Assembly: GCA_903944085.1 (NCBI GenBank)
Contig: CAJAQO010000274.1
Span: 1-38,945 of the forward strand
Length of the DNA stretch: 38,945 nucleotides
Direction: 5' to 3'
Source: an uncultured Verrucomicrobia subdivision 3 bacterium
GTDB lineage: Bacteria > Verrucomicrobiota > Verrucomicrobiia > Limisphaerales > UBA11358
Made by a program: the position numbers and the translations under genes. Below are positions 16,112 through 23,479 of the stretch, piece after piece (positions within the stretch are counted from its first letter, which is position 1; each line of letters starts with the position of its first letter). The notes below the pieces were generated by a model, which did not search any database, was not told where the DNA came from, and saw nothing but the letters and a program-made list of their open reading frames with translations.

Positions 16112-16142
16112 GAAAAAATTTTCCGCCAGCACCGCCCCGCAA
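16092..16142 (-). promoter_or_regulatory. Hairpin with the GH95 start codon in its loop
   Basis: Bases 16092-16108 pair with 16126-16142 (ttgcggggc/gccccgcaa exact, then 7 more positions with one mismatch after a single a-c mismatch). The 17-base loop (16109-16125) contains the GH95 start codon. In RNA this could limit translation or separate expression of GH95 from GH2; the function is inferred. Confidence 0.5.
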
Positions 16143-16173
16143 ACAAGCGCAAATTAAAATTATCTGCGAATCG

Positions 16174-19100
16174 TCACGGCACGCTCGGACGCGGCGTGCA
16201 AGTCTGGGCCGTGATGGTGGCCGTGATCGGTTTCAATCCGTCCGCGCTCGCGGTCAGCTTGATTTCGCCGGCATCCTTGGTGGCTTGCACGGTGATTTGC
16301 GCAAGGCCGTTGAACAGGCTGCGCGACCACGGCGACGCCGTCGGCTTGCCCACAATTTCCACGTTCACGTCGGGACTCAGTCCGCCCGAGCTTTCGTCGT
16401 TTTTCACGCCCACCGCGATGACATTGTCGCCCGCATGCAGCGCTTTCTTGATATCGAACATGGGCTGCGATGACCAGTCATGCGATTCGCCCACGCGTTG
16501 ATTGTTCACGAACACCCAGCCGTGATCGTCAATCGTGCCGAAACGAATCTGCACGCCGGGATTGTTCAAATCGTCCTCCGTCAGCTTCACATGCGCGCGA
16601 TAAATCGCCGTCTCGCCTGGCTTCAGGAACATGTCACCAGTGTCACCGTCGGTTTTGGGCTTGATGGTGCTCCAAGCCGCATCGTCAAATTCCGGCGCAT
16701 ATTCCGGCGCGAGTCCGCCGTGATTCGGAAGCTTGGCCAGTTTCCAATGCCAGTCATTAACCGCGATGGCGCGCACCGGCAGACTCGGAATAAACGTGTC
16801 CGGCTCATGGCAGCTTGGATCACCATTGCCGACGCCGAGAATTTTCCCCGCGCCTTCGAGCACAAAATTGATTTTGTTTTGCGCCACCGGCACGATGCGG
16901 CCTTGCGCATCCGTCGCGGAAACGGTGAACACGCTCACATCTTCGCCGTCAGCATTGATCGCGGCGCGATCCGGCGTCAGTTGGATCGCTGCCGCGTCGC
17001 CGGTGGTTTCAGTTTTCGTCTCGGCGATGACATTGCCGGCGTCATCAAAACCCTTCGCGCTCAACGTGCCCGGCGCGTATTTCACCTGCCAGGTCAAATG
17101 TGAATTCGGCTTCATCGTCTGTTTGCCGAGCGACGTGCCGTTCAAAAACAATTCCACCTGTTTACAGTTGCTCAACGCGTTCACCTTGATTTCCTGACCT
17201 TCTTTGCCCGGCCAGTTCCAGTGTGGCAGCAAATGCAAAACCGTGTTGGTCGTCCACCAGGATTGGTAATAATAAAAATTGTCCTTCGGGAACCCGCACA
17301 CGTCGAGGATGCCGAAATGCGAATTCACGCACGGCCACGCATACGGCGTGGGCTCACCGCGATAATCAAAACCGGTCCACACGAAGCCGCCGCTCAGCCA
17401 CGGGCGGTCGGCGAAATAGCTCCACCATTTCTCGGTCGTGGTGGCCCAGCTCGGCGCGTTATCATCGTAGGCGGCCACATAGCCGCGCTCTTTGTCGTTC
17501 GCATAAATGCCGCGCGTGCTCACGGTGCTGGCCTGTTCGGTGCCGACTTCCGGCTGCGTCGGATGTTCAGCGTGATATCTGTCCATGTCGTCGCCGACGT
17601 GGTAATTCCAGCCGCGCACTTCGATGACGCCGTTGATGCCGGCAAACGTGTCGCCCTCCGGCGCGGCGTAAGTCACCGGCCGCGTTGGGTCGAGCGACTT
17701 GACATAATTTTGCATCGTGCGCGCGACATTGCCGCCCTGCGGCGAATCCTGCACGGAAAATTCCTCGTTCGCCACGCTCCAGATGGCGACGCTCGGATGA
17801 TTGCGGTCGCGGCGAATCTGGTCGTCCCACTTGCGCAAATTTTCCGAATCGCTGCCGAGCAGGCGGCTCTCGTCCATGATCAACATGCCCAGGCGGTCGC
17901 AGGCGTCGAGCAGTTCCGGCGTGGGCGGATTGTGCGAGGTGCGGATGGCGTTGCAGCCGAATTCCTTCAATTTTTTCACGCGGAAATCCTGCAGCGCATC
18001 CGGCAGCGCCGCGCCGACGCCCGCCATGTCCTGATGATTGCAGGTGCCGTAAAGTTCATAATGTTTGCCGTTCAGGAGAAAGCCTTTGTCCTTGTCGAAC
18101 CCGACCGTGCGGATGCCGAAGGTGGTTACTTGACGGTCAACAACTCCGTTGGCCATGAGCGCCCCACCGCCCATGATTTCAACTGTCGTGATGAGCTTGT
18201 AAAGTTTTGGAGATTCGGGCGACCAAAGTTCGGTCGTAGCAAAAACATCTTTGGTCTGACTGTCAGGTGTGGGCGAAGGCATCCTAATTGAACTGTTTGG
18301 AGGGTAAAAATTAAAATAGGCTTTGACTTGCTGTTGCGAATTGGCTTTCAGTTCCAAGTTGTCTTTGCCCACGGGCAGACCAATACGCTGGCGGAATTCG
18401 CCAACAGATTTTCCGCCGGGATCAATGACTTCAAAATTTACATAGACATTGTTGTCTTCATAGGTTTCAACGTTTTTTGTATTTAGAATTTGCGCCTGAA
18501 TTTCAACCACAGTGCAGCCGTTCGGCGGTCTGCTTGAAACAAAAATCCCATCCGGCGCGATGGCCACCGGCGCGGTTTTGTCCAGCCAGACATGGCGGTA
18601 AATGCCCGCGCCTTCGTAAAACCAGCCCTCGAATTTCGTCGCGTCCACCTTCACGGTCACGGTGTTCTTGCCGCCGAAATGCGCCACATCCGTGATATCT
18701 TCGCGGAACGGGTAGTAGCCGCCTTCGTGCCGCTTGATGATCCAGCCGTTGACCCACACCGTCGCGTCGCGGAACACGCCGTCGAACGTCAGCCAGATGC
18801 GCTTGCCGGCATCCGCCGCCGGCAAATCAAACGTGCGGCGATACCAGCCGATGCTGTTCTTGGTGAAGCCCGGCCCGACCGGCTTGAAGCCGTGGCTGGT
18901 GTCGGAATTTTTGTCGAAGGGCAGTTCAATCGCCCAGTCGTGCGGCAAATCCAGCGTGCGCCACGAATTGTCGTTGAATTTTTCCGCCGCCGGGCCGGCG
19001 CTGGCACCGGCTTTGTCGAGATGCAATGCTCCGGGCCAGTCGTCACCCAGATGAAATTTCCAATTGGCGTCGAGCGAGAGATGTTCGCGCGGCGAAGCGG

Positions 19101-19191
19101 CGGCGCTGCCGTCGTCCGCAAAGGAATTGAACGTGAACGCTGCCACCGTGATCGCGAGCAGCCGGATCGAAACCAAGTTGAGGAATTTCAT
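16174..19191 (-). CDS. Secreted GH2 family glycosidase (beta-galactosidase type) with C-terminal extra domains
   Basis: A 1005-residue exo-glycosidase of family GH2. After a signal peptide (MKFLNLVSIRLLAITVAAFTF...FA) comes the jelly-roll sugar-binding domain (LSLDANWKFHLGDDWP, LDLPHDWAIELPF, WLTFDGVFRDATVWVNG), an Ig-like domain, and the TIM barrel with YGTCNHQDMAGVG, IRTSHNPPTPELLDACD, and the acid/base glutamate in WSVANEE; the nucleophile is probably in EVGTEQAS. A DUF4982-like Ig domain (LPHWNWPGKEGQEI), a Big-type domain and an inserted galactose-binding-like domain (AVNDWHWKLAKL ... GWVFVNNQRVGESHDW) follow. The ATG at 19191 is chosen; the frame extends upstream through the hairpin-array repeat. 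Residues about 223-355 are encoded by markedly A+T-richer DNA. GH95 follows downstream. Confidence 0.92.
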   Translation of the reverse strand: MKFLNLVSIRLLAITVAAFTFNSFADDGSAAASPREHLSLDANWKFHLGDDWPGALHLDKAGASAGPAAEKFNDNSWRTLDLPHDWAIELPFDKNSDTSHGFKPVGPGFTKNSIGWYRRTFDLPAADAGKRIWLTFDGVFRDATVWVNGWIIKRHEGGYYPFREDITDVAHFGGKNTVTVKVDATKFEGWFYEGAGIYRHVWLDKTAPVAIAPDGIFVSSRPPNGCTVVEIQAQILNTKNVETYEDNNVYVNFEVIDPGGKSVGEFRQRIGLPVGKDNLELKANSQQQVKAYFNFYPPNSSIRMPSPTPDSQTKDVFATTELWSPESPKLYKLITTVEIMGGGALMANGVVDRQVTTFGIRTVGFDKDKGFLLNGKHYELYGTCNHQDMAGVGAALPDALQDFRVKKLKEFGCNAIRTSHNPPTPELLDACDRLGMLIMDESRLLGSDSENLRKWDDQIRRDRNHPSVAIWSVANEEFSVQDSPQGGNVARTMQNYVKSLDPTRPVTYAAPEGDTFAGINGVIEVRGWNYHVGDDMDRYHAEHPTQPEVGTEQASTVSTRGIYANDKERGYVAAYDDNAPSWATTTEKWWSYFADRPWLSGGFVWTGFDYRGEPTPYAWPCVNSHFGILDVCGFPKDNFYYYQSWWTTNTVLHLLPHWNWPGKEGQEIKVNALSNCKQVELFLNGTSLGKQTMKPNSHLTWQVKYAPGTLSAKGFDDAGNVIAETKTETTGDAAAIQLTPDRAAINADGEDVSVFTVSATDAQGRIVPVAQNKINFVLEGAGKILGVGNGDPSCHEPDTFIPSLPVRAIAVNDWHWKLAKLPNHGGLAPEYAPEFDDAAWSTIKPKTDGDTGDMFLKPGETAIYRAHVKLTEDDLNNPGVQIRFGTIDDHGWVFVNNQRVGESHDWSSQPMFDIKKALHAGDNVIAVGVKNDESSGGLSPDVNVEIVGKPTASPWSRSLFNGLAQITVQATKDAGEIKLTASADGLKPITATITAQTCTPRPSVP

Positions 19192-19273
19192 CCGCCAAAT
19201 TTGGAAAACTTTGCGGCGCGTGGCAAATTCATTTGCGCACTTTTTTTGGGTTGGAACTGGATGTCGCGGGCGC

Positions 19274-19378
19274 GGTAGCGCAGGCGTCACGCCTGCGGGT
19301 TTGGGCGGCGTCTCGCCGCCCGTTGGAAACGCGCACCGAGACCGTGCGCGGACCCGCAGCCGAGACGGCTGCGCCACG
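19274..19378. repeat. Array of four consecutive short hairpins
   Basis: Four perfect stem-loops follow one another: 19279-19297 (cgcaggcg/cgcctgcg), 19303-19321 (gggcggcg/cgccgccc), 19330-19350 (cgcgcac/gtgcgcg) and 19355-19373 (cgcagcc/ggctgcg). Most loops contain a gagac or gtctc word. The outer edges, gtagcgca and tgcgccac, are near-inverted copies. The element lies between the divergent GH2 and lipoprotein genes and generates spurious peptides such as AQPSRLRV in the GH2 frame. Confidence 0.75.
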
Positions 19379-19435
19379 AAGCTCCAGCAAAACGCCGCGC
19401 TCGACAAGCCAAGCCGGGCAAAATACAGTCGGCGC

Positions 19436-20446
19436 ATGATACACGGTTTGTTGCGCCTATTTTTGTTTCCCGCCCTCGCCGTTTTAATTTTCACCGGCTG
19501 CGCGCACACGCCCATTGCCGCCAGCAAGCCCGCGCGAGCGGCAGTCGCGAGCAGCACAAACACGGTCGCAAAAAATTCTCCCCCGCCGCGCGAGCAAGAT
19601 CCCGGCTCGCGCCGCTCGACTTACACGCCGCGCGTTTATCCGGTGGACGAACGCGGGTTCTCGCCCGTGGACGCCGCGCTCGCGAAGGCTTACGCCCGCG
19701 AGGAAATCATCACCAACGACGACGCAGGCTCGTTGAATCCGTTCGTCCTGAAAGTCATCAGCGGCTATCCGCTGGACGGCTCGTATCAATATCATTGCAG
19801 TTGGAAGCCGCGGGAATACGACATTTACAACGGCGTGACGCAGGATCAGTGGTATCGCGGTATGGTCGTGGCCAAGGCATATCCCGACGGTTCGCGGTGC
19901 AGCTACTGCTGCGGCTTCACGTTCGAGGTGTTTGTGCGGGCGATGAAACTGCGCAATATCCAGGCCGGCCTCGAACCGGATGATTTCAACGGCATGACGT
20001 TCAATGACCTCTTCAACGCGCTGCAATTTTGGTATATCGAAGGCAAGGGCGATTCCGAAGCGAGGGCGATCACCAGCTACGGGCTGGGGACGACGATCAC
20101 GAATTTTGACGACGCGCGGCCCGGCGATTTCCTCAGCTACAGCACGACGCCGGCCGGCGGCCATGCGGTGATATTCCTCGGCTGGCTGCGCGACGACACG
20201 AACAAGATTACCGGCTTCAAATACTTTTCCTCGAACCTCACCGGCAACGGTGTGGGCTACGCGCAGACGCATTTTAGTGATTCCACGAAGAACGGGCACG
20301 GCGTGTTGCGAAATTATGTGAACATCGGCCACGTCGGGGCGATCAAGCATTACCGGCCGTTCAACCGCGCGGAAATTCCGCAGCGCAACGCCTACGCACC
20401 CACGCAACCGACGCGTATTATTTATTTGCCGGAACCGGCAAAATGA
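19436..20446 (+). CDS. Lipoprotein with NlpC/P60- or CHAP-like cysteine-peptidase features
   Basis: A 336-residue lipoprotein. The ATG at 19436 opens a clear signal (MIHGLLRLFLFPALAVLIFTGC); the frame runs further upstream but through repeat DNA. After a proline- and serine-rich linker (residues 25-70), the globular part contains DGSRCSYCCGFTFEVFVRAM and later PGDFLSYSTTPAGGHAVIFLGW. The Cys-Gly-Phe and Gly-Gly-His-Ala-Val pair, separated by about 90 residues, resembles the Cys and His of NlpC/P60 or CHAP-type amidases acting on cell-wall peptides. This is distant similarity seen by eye, so the catalytic role is a proposal. NIPSNAP follows 58 bases downstream. Confidence 0.7.
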   Translation: MIHGLLRLFLFPALAVLIFTGCAHTPIAASKPARAAVASSTNTVAKNSPPPREQDPGSRRSTYTPRVYPVDERGFSPVDAALAKAYAREEIITNDDAGSLNPFVLKVISGYPLDGSYQYHCSWKPREYDIYNGVTQDQWYRGMVVAKAYPDGSRCSYCCGFTFEVFVRAMKLRNIQAGLEPDDFNGMTFNDLFNALQFWYIEGKGDSEARAITSYGLGTTITNFDDARPGDFLSYSTTPAGGHAVIFLGWLRDDTNKITGFKYFSSNLTGNGVGYAQTHFSDSTKNGHGVLRNYVNIGHVGAIKHYRPFNRAEIPQRNAYAPTQPTRIIYLPEPAK

Positions 20447-20504
20447 TTTGGCGGACAATGTAACCTTGAACCTCGAAACACGTCTGATTCGCGATAACAA
20501 CCTT

Positions 20505-21293
20505 ATGAACTCACGCACCTTTCTCGCTTCCGTTCTGGCCCTCGCGGCCGGAGTCGCCGTCATCGGTAATCCCTTTCGCGCCGCCGCGGCAGATGCCGAC
20601 AAGAACCAATATTATGAAGTGCGGATTTACAGCACGACGTCCGACGCGCAGCGGCAGCGCGTGAACGACTATTGGCAGAACGCGGCGATTCCCGCCTACA
20701 ACCGCCTGGGCATTCAGCCGATCGGCGTGTTCACCGAGCAGGAAGATTCCGCGACCAACAGCATTTACGTCCTCATTCCGTGCGACTCGCTGGAAATTTT
20801 CTCCGCCATTCCCGCCAAACTCGCGGCGGATGCGGATTATCAGAAAGCCGCCGCCGAATTTTTGTCAGCGCCGAAAGGCAATCCTGCCTACGACCGTTTT
20901 GAAAGCTCGCTGCTCGTGGCGTTCGATGGTATGAAACACATTTCCATTCCGCCCGCCGACAAAAAGCCGAACATTTTCGAACTGCGCACCTACAAAAGTT
21001 CCAGCGAAGGCAAGGGCTTGAACAAAATAAAGATGTTCGAGAGCGGCGAAATCACGGTCATGAAGGAAGTCGGCCTGGCCCCGGTGTTTTACGGCCGGAA
21101 AGTGATCGGCGCGAACATGCCCTGCCTGATGTATATGACGTGCGGCGAAAACGCGGATGCGCACAAGCAGCATTGGTCGGGTTTCGGCGGCGCGGCCGTC
21201 TGGAAACAGTTGCAGGCCGATCCGCAATACAAGGACAACATGATCGGCATGATCCGCGTGATCCTCAAACGCACGCCCGCCTCGCAGATTTGA
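20505..21293 (+). CDS. Exported NIPSNAP family protein
   Basis: A 262-residue protein with a signal peptide (MNSRTFLASVLALAAGVAVIG ... AAA) and two NIPSNAP-type ferredoxin-fold repeats. The first starts at QYYEVRIYSTTSDAQRQRV, the second at NIFELRTYKSSSEGKGLNKIKMF, which shows the typical ELRTY opening. NIPSNAP domains are dimeric alpha/beta barrels of uncertain function; secreted two-domain forms are common in Verrucomicrobia and Planctomycetes. The ATG at 20505 is preferred to a TTG at 20448. The stop lies 3 bases from the stop of the 49-residue gene on the other strand. Confidence 0.9.
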   Translation: MNSRTFLASVLALAAGVAVIGNPFRAAAADADKNQYYEVRIYSTTSDAQRQRVNDYWQNAAIPAYNRLGIQPIGVFTEQEDSATNSIYVLIPCDSLEIFSAIPAKLAADADYQKAAAEFLSAPKGNPAYDRFESSLLVAFDGMKHISIPPADKKPNIFELRTYKSSSEGKGLNKIKMFESGEITVMKEVGLAPVFYGRKVIGANMPCLMYMTCGENADAHKQHWSGFGGAAVWKQLQADPQYKDNMIGMIRVILKRTPASQI

Positions 21294-21296
21294 GTT

Positions 21297-21446
21297 TCAG
21301 ACTGGGGCAACTGGAACCGCCGGAGCCGGATTATTTCCGGCGGCAGGCTGGGCGGCGGCGAGTTTCAGCCGGCGCTTCTCATCTTTCTTGGCTTTCTTGT
21401 CGAGCTCTTTGCGGCGCTTCTCAAACTGGTAATTGGGTTTTTGCAT
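21297..21446 (-). CDS. Conserved small basic protein (MQKPNYQFEKRRKEL type), 49 residues
   Basis: Reading the minus strand from the ATG at 21446 gives an uninterrupted 49-codon frame ending in TGA at 21297-21299. It starts MQKPNYQFEKRRKELDKK, continues as a strongly basic helix (KAKKDEKRRLKLAAA) and ends in a Pro/Ala/Val-rich tail. The opening PNYQFEKRRKEL matches, from memory, a widespread family of tiny bacterial proteins of unknown function. A possible ribosome site ggtaaag lies just before the ATG. It is convergent with the NIPSNAP gene (3-base gap) and divergent from the PhnA-like gene. Confidence 0.8.
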   Translation of the reverse strand: MQKPNYQFEKRRKELDKKAKKDEKRRLKLAAAQPAAGNNPAPAVPVAPV

Positions 21447-21500
21447 CTTTACCAGTTTAGCAGTTGGAATCAGCTAGCGCGAGTTTTTCCCACCCCAAGT

Positions 21501-21544
21501 GCGCGGTTGATTCGCCGCGCGGAAAAAGGTTATGCTGAACCTTT
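21501..21544 (+). promoter_or_regulatory. Promoter/hairpin region of the PhnA-like gene
   Basis: Two hairpins precede the start codon: gcgcgg/ccgcgc (21501-21506 with 21515-21520) and aaaggtt/aaccttt (21525-21531 with 21538-21544), the latter ending directly at the ATG. A weak -35 ttgatt (21507-21512) and -10 tatgct (21531-21536), 18 bases apart, would place the transcript start almost at the ATG, giving a nearly leaderless mRNA. Either reading is tentative. Confidence 0.35.
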
Positions 21545-21877
21545 ATGACCAAACCTGCCTGCCCGATGTGCGAAATGACCGAAGTTCTGGAATTCCCCGA
21601 CAAATGGGAATGCGTTACCTGCGGTCACGAATGGTTGCGCGAAGTTGCGCCTGAAATCGCTGCCGGCCCGCGTGTCGTCAAGGATGCTCACGGCAATGTG
21701 CTGGCCGACGGTGATTGCGTCATCTTGATCAAGGATTTGAAATTAGGCGGTTCACAGGTGCTCAAGGGCGGCTCAAAATCCAAGCCCATCCGCCTCGGTG
21801 ATGGCGACCACGAAATCTCCTGCAAAGTGGACGGCATCGCCGTGGGCCTGAAAGCCTGCTTTGTGAAGAAGGTTTGA
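21545..21877 (+). CDS. PhnA/YjdM-like zinc-ribbon protein
   Basis: A 110-residue protein of the PhnA (alkylphosphonate utilisation-associated, YjdM) family. The N-terminal zinc ribbon is readable as CPMCEMTEVLEF ... WECVTCGHEW (Cys6, Cys9, then Cys23 and Cys26). The C-terminal SH3-like domain is seen in VKDAHGNVLADGDCVILIKDLKL and GGSKSKPIRLGDGDHEISCKVDGI. Despite the name, the family is not required for phosphonate breakdown and its role is unclear. It is the full usual length and soluble. It is followed by the 21-bp tandem array and not by another phosphonate gene. Confidence 0.92.
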   Translation: MTKPACPMCEMTEVLEFPDKWECVTCGHEWLREVAPEIAAGPRVVKDAHGNVLADGDCVILIKDLKLGGSQVLKGGSKSKPIRLGDGDHEISCKVDGIAVGLKACFVKKV

Positions 21878-21944
21878 TCCGGCGGCGAAGACGTGAGACC
21901 GGCTGTGGCCGACCAGCGACCGCAGTTCGTTGGAATCCAGCTTT

Positions 21945-22196
21945 GCCTGCAAACAAAGCAGTTTGGCCTGCCGACACAGCAACCTTGGCTGCCGGCAATC
22001 TTGCTTTGGCTGCCGACAAGAAAGTGATGCCTGCCGACGACAATGTTTTGAGGCCAGACACACCAATTCCGTCTGCCGACAGGGGCATTGTGACGCCAGA
22101 CAATGCTGTTCCGTTGGCAGACAAGACTTTTTAGATGGCAGACACAATGCCTTTGCTTCCAGACAAAATTGCTTTGTCTGGAAGCAACGCGGCCAA
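21945..22196. repeat. 21-bp tandem array, 12 units, no indels
   Basis: Twelve consecutive 21-base units share a core g-c-c-t-g-c-c-g-a-c-a, often varied to ggcagaca or gccagaca. The conserved C of the core falls at 21954, 21975, 21996, 22017, 22038, 22059, 22080, 22101, 22122, 22143, 22164 and 22185, that is exactly every 21 bases. The other half of each unit is variable but T/A-rich. In translation this gives heptapeptide series, for example PADxxxL on the plus strand and LSAGxTA on the minus strand. Confidence 0.85.
22153..22187. terminator. 15-bp perfect hairpin closing the 21-bp array
   Basis: ttgcttccagacaaa (22153-22167) pairs perfectly with tttgtctggaagcaa (22173-22187) over a 5-base loop, attgc. 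It forms from the last two array units, the final one being a reverse complement of its neighbour. It may act as a transcript end for the PhnA-like gene, although no T-run follows; the type is assigned for want of a better class. Confidence 0.45.
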
Positions 22197-22362
22197 AATT
22201 GGCAAAATAATGGCGAAAACTTGTTTTTCAGACTTTTCACCCTGCCAAAGCCGCGCACCGGGATCACGGTCGCTCAGTGCGCTGCAATGCCCGTGCCGCC
22301 CGCACCCTCAAATAACCGGCGTTTTACATTGCTATGTGGTCGCCCTGCACTGAAGCTTCAGC

Positions 22363-22551
22363 ATGAGTAATAGCCTCCAACAGCACGGATTCCGGGAAAT
22401 CAACAAGCAACTCCGCTTTCGGATGATTGCCAACGGACTGGACTCCATCAAAGTTCTGGTCACCCGCCGGTCCGGAAAATTCCATTTCAACTTCACCGGC
22501 TCGCCCGAACAAGTTGTGAAGGCGGAAGCGATTCTGGCGGCTTGGGGCTGA
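22363..22551 (+). CDS. Hypothetical small protein, 62 residues
   Basis: A compact, plausible protein I cannot assign: MSNSLQQHGFREINKQLRF ... VLVTRRSGKFHFNFTGSPEQVVKAEAILAAWG. The alternation of a basic strand (KVLVTRRSGKFHFNFTG) with a closing helix (PEQVVKAEAILAAW) suggests a small alpha/beta fold like a nucleic-acid or ligand-binding KH- or ACT-type mini-domain, but this is only an impression. It is preceded by a perfect 12-bp palindrome (22350-22361) one base before the ATG. No partner gene is adjacent. Confidence 0.5.
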   Translation: MSNSLQQHGFREINKQLRFRMIANGLDSIKVLVTRRSGKFHFNFTGSPEQVVKAEAILAAWG

Positions 22552-22664
22552 CCTTGGCTCGTCCTCGCCCTGGAAATAAGCCGTGCGAGGCAGTTCATCC
22601 GGCCGGGCGGACGCTAATTTTCATGGATTGAATTCGTGCTGATGCGTGCAAATTGTGTCCGCGT

Positions 22665-23240
22665 TCAAACCTTGAGCGAGCCACGAAACGCCCGGCCGCT
22701 ATAGTAAGACTCCGCACCGTTGTGCCCCACGAAGACGCGACCGTAACGGCGATCACCATAAATCGCGCCGCCGAGTTTCCGGATCTCCGCCGGCGTCTTC
22801 ACCCAGCTCGACGACTTCGTGTCGAACTCGCCGAGCTTTTGCAGCGCTAAATATTCCGCTTCCGTCAAAAGCTCGATGCCCATGGCTGCGGCCAGGTCCA
22901 TGACGCTGCTTTTGGGTTTATGTTCCTTCCGGGATTCCCATGCCTCGCGGTCGTAACACAAGCTGGTGCGGTCCTTGGGACTTTGCGCGGAACAATCAAA
23001 GAAAACGTATTCGCCCGACTTTTTATCCAGACCCACCACGTCCGGTTCACCGCCGGTGCGTTCCATTTCCTGGAGCGACCACAATTTTTCCGCCTTGGCT
23101 TCCAGCCTGGCCTGCACGTTGGTCCAATCCAGACCTGTATGGCGGTTCAGATTTTTCTCAAACCGGTCTTTCAACGCGCGGAGCAGATCTTCCCTTTGTT
23201 TTTGGGACAATGCCTTTTTATTGCTCTTCATGCTGTTCAT
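22665..23240 (-). CDS. DUF4256 domain-containing protein
   Basis: A 191-residue soluble protein matching DUF4256: the segments EKLWSLQEMERTGGEPDVV, YVFFDCSAQSP, SLCYDREAWESRK and MGIELLTEAEYLALQKLGEFDTKSSSWVKTP are characteristic. The function of the family is unknown. The start may be the first Met or the Met three residues later (MKSNKKALSQKQ). It stands alone on the minus strand, divergent from the histidine kinase gene, with a 239-base intergenic region shared between them. Confidence 0.88.
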   Translation of the reverse strand: MNSMKSNKKALSQKQREDLLRALKDRFEKNLNRHTGLDWTNVQARLEAKAEKLWSLQEMERTGGEPDVVGLDKKSGEYVFFDCSAQSPKDRTSLCYDREAWESRKEHKPKSSVMDLAAAMGIELLTEAEYLALQKLGEFDTKSSSWVKTPAEIRKLGGAIYGDRRYGRVFVGHNGAESYYSGRAFRGSLKV

Positions 23241-23479
23241 TTTTTCTTCGCGCGCGCCGGCTCAGTTCTGCTCAATATATTTCTGGAGAACAAATGATGC
23301 AACTCAACGGTAGTGCCTTAATTTGAAATCCTGCCAAACGGCTACGCACTTGATCCCGTCATTCTTGAACCGGAACGACGTGGATTCAAGGGCGTGCTGG
23401 CGAAGCTTTTTGATTTTGGAAAACTACGCGAGAATCTTTCCCGGATACTGTATAGTTCAACGGTTAGCAAAACCGCACC

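Larger units (their letters stand above)
21878..22362. other. Gap occupied by a 21-bp tandem array and AT-rich tail
   Basis: Between the PhnA-like gene and the 62-residue gene lies a phased tandem array (21945-22196), its terminal hairpin (22153-22187), then about 165 bases without a clear gene. Long open frames exist in several reading frames because the 21-bp period keeps frame; none has a convincing start or composition. A perfect 12-bp palindrome, ctgaagcttcag, sits at 22350-22361 just before the next ATG. Confidence 0.6.

Noticed and set aside
19192-19563. N-terminal extension of the GH2 protein (124 residues)
   Set aside because: It precedes a proper signal peptide at 19191 and is encoded by the four-hairpin repeat element and part of the divergent lipoprotein gene.
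21945-22196. CRISPR array
   Set aside because: The units are 21 bases from core to core with no constant repeat plus unique spacer structure, no leader and no cas genes.
21773-22370. Protein-coding frames across the 21-bp array (several frames, up to 164 residues)
   Set aside because: A period divisible by three keeps multiple frames open on both strands; Cys/Arg-rich or low-complexity products lack recognisable domains or ribosome sites, and no one frame is favoured.
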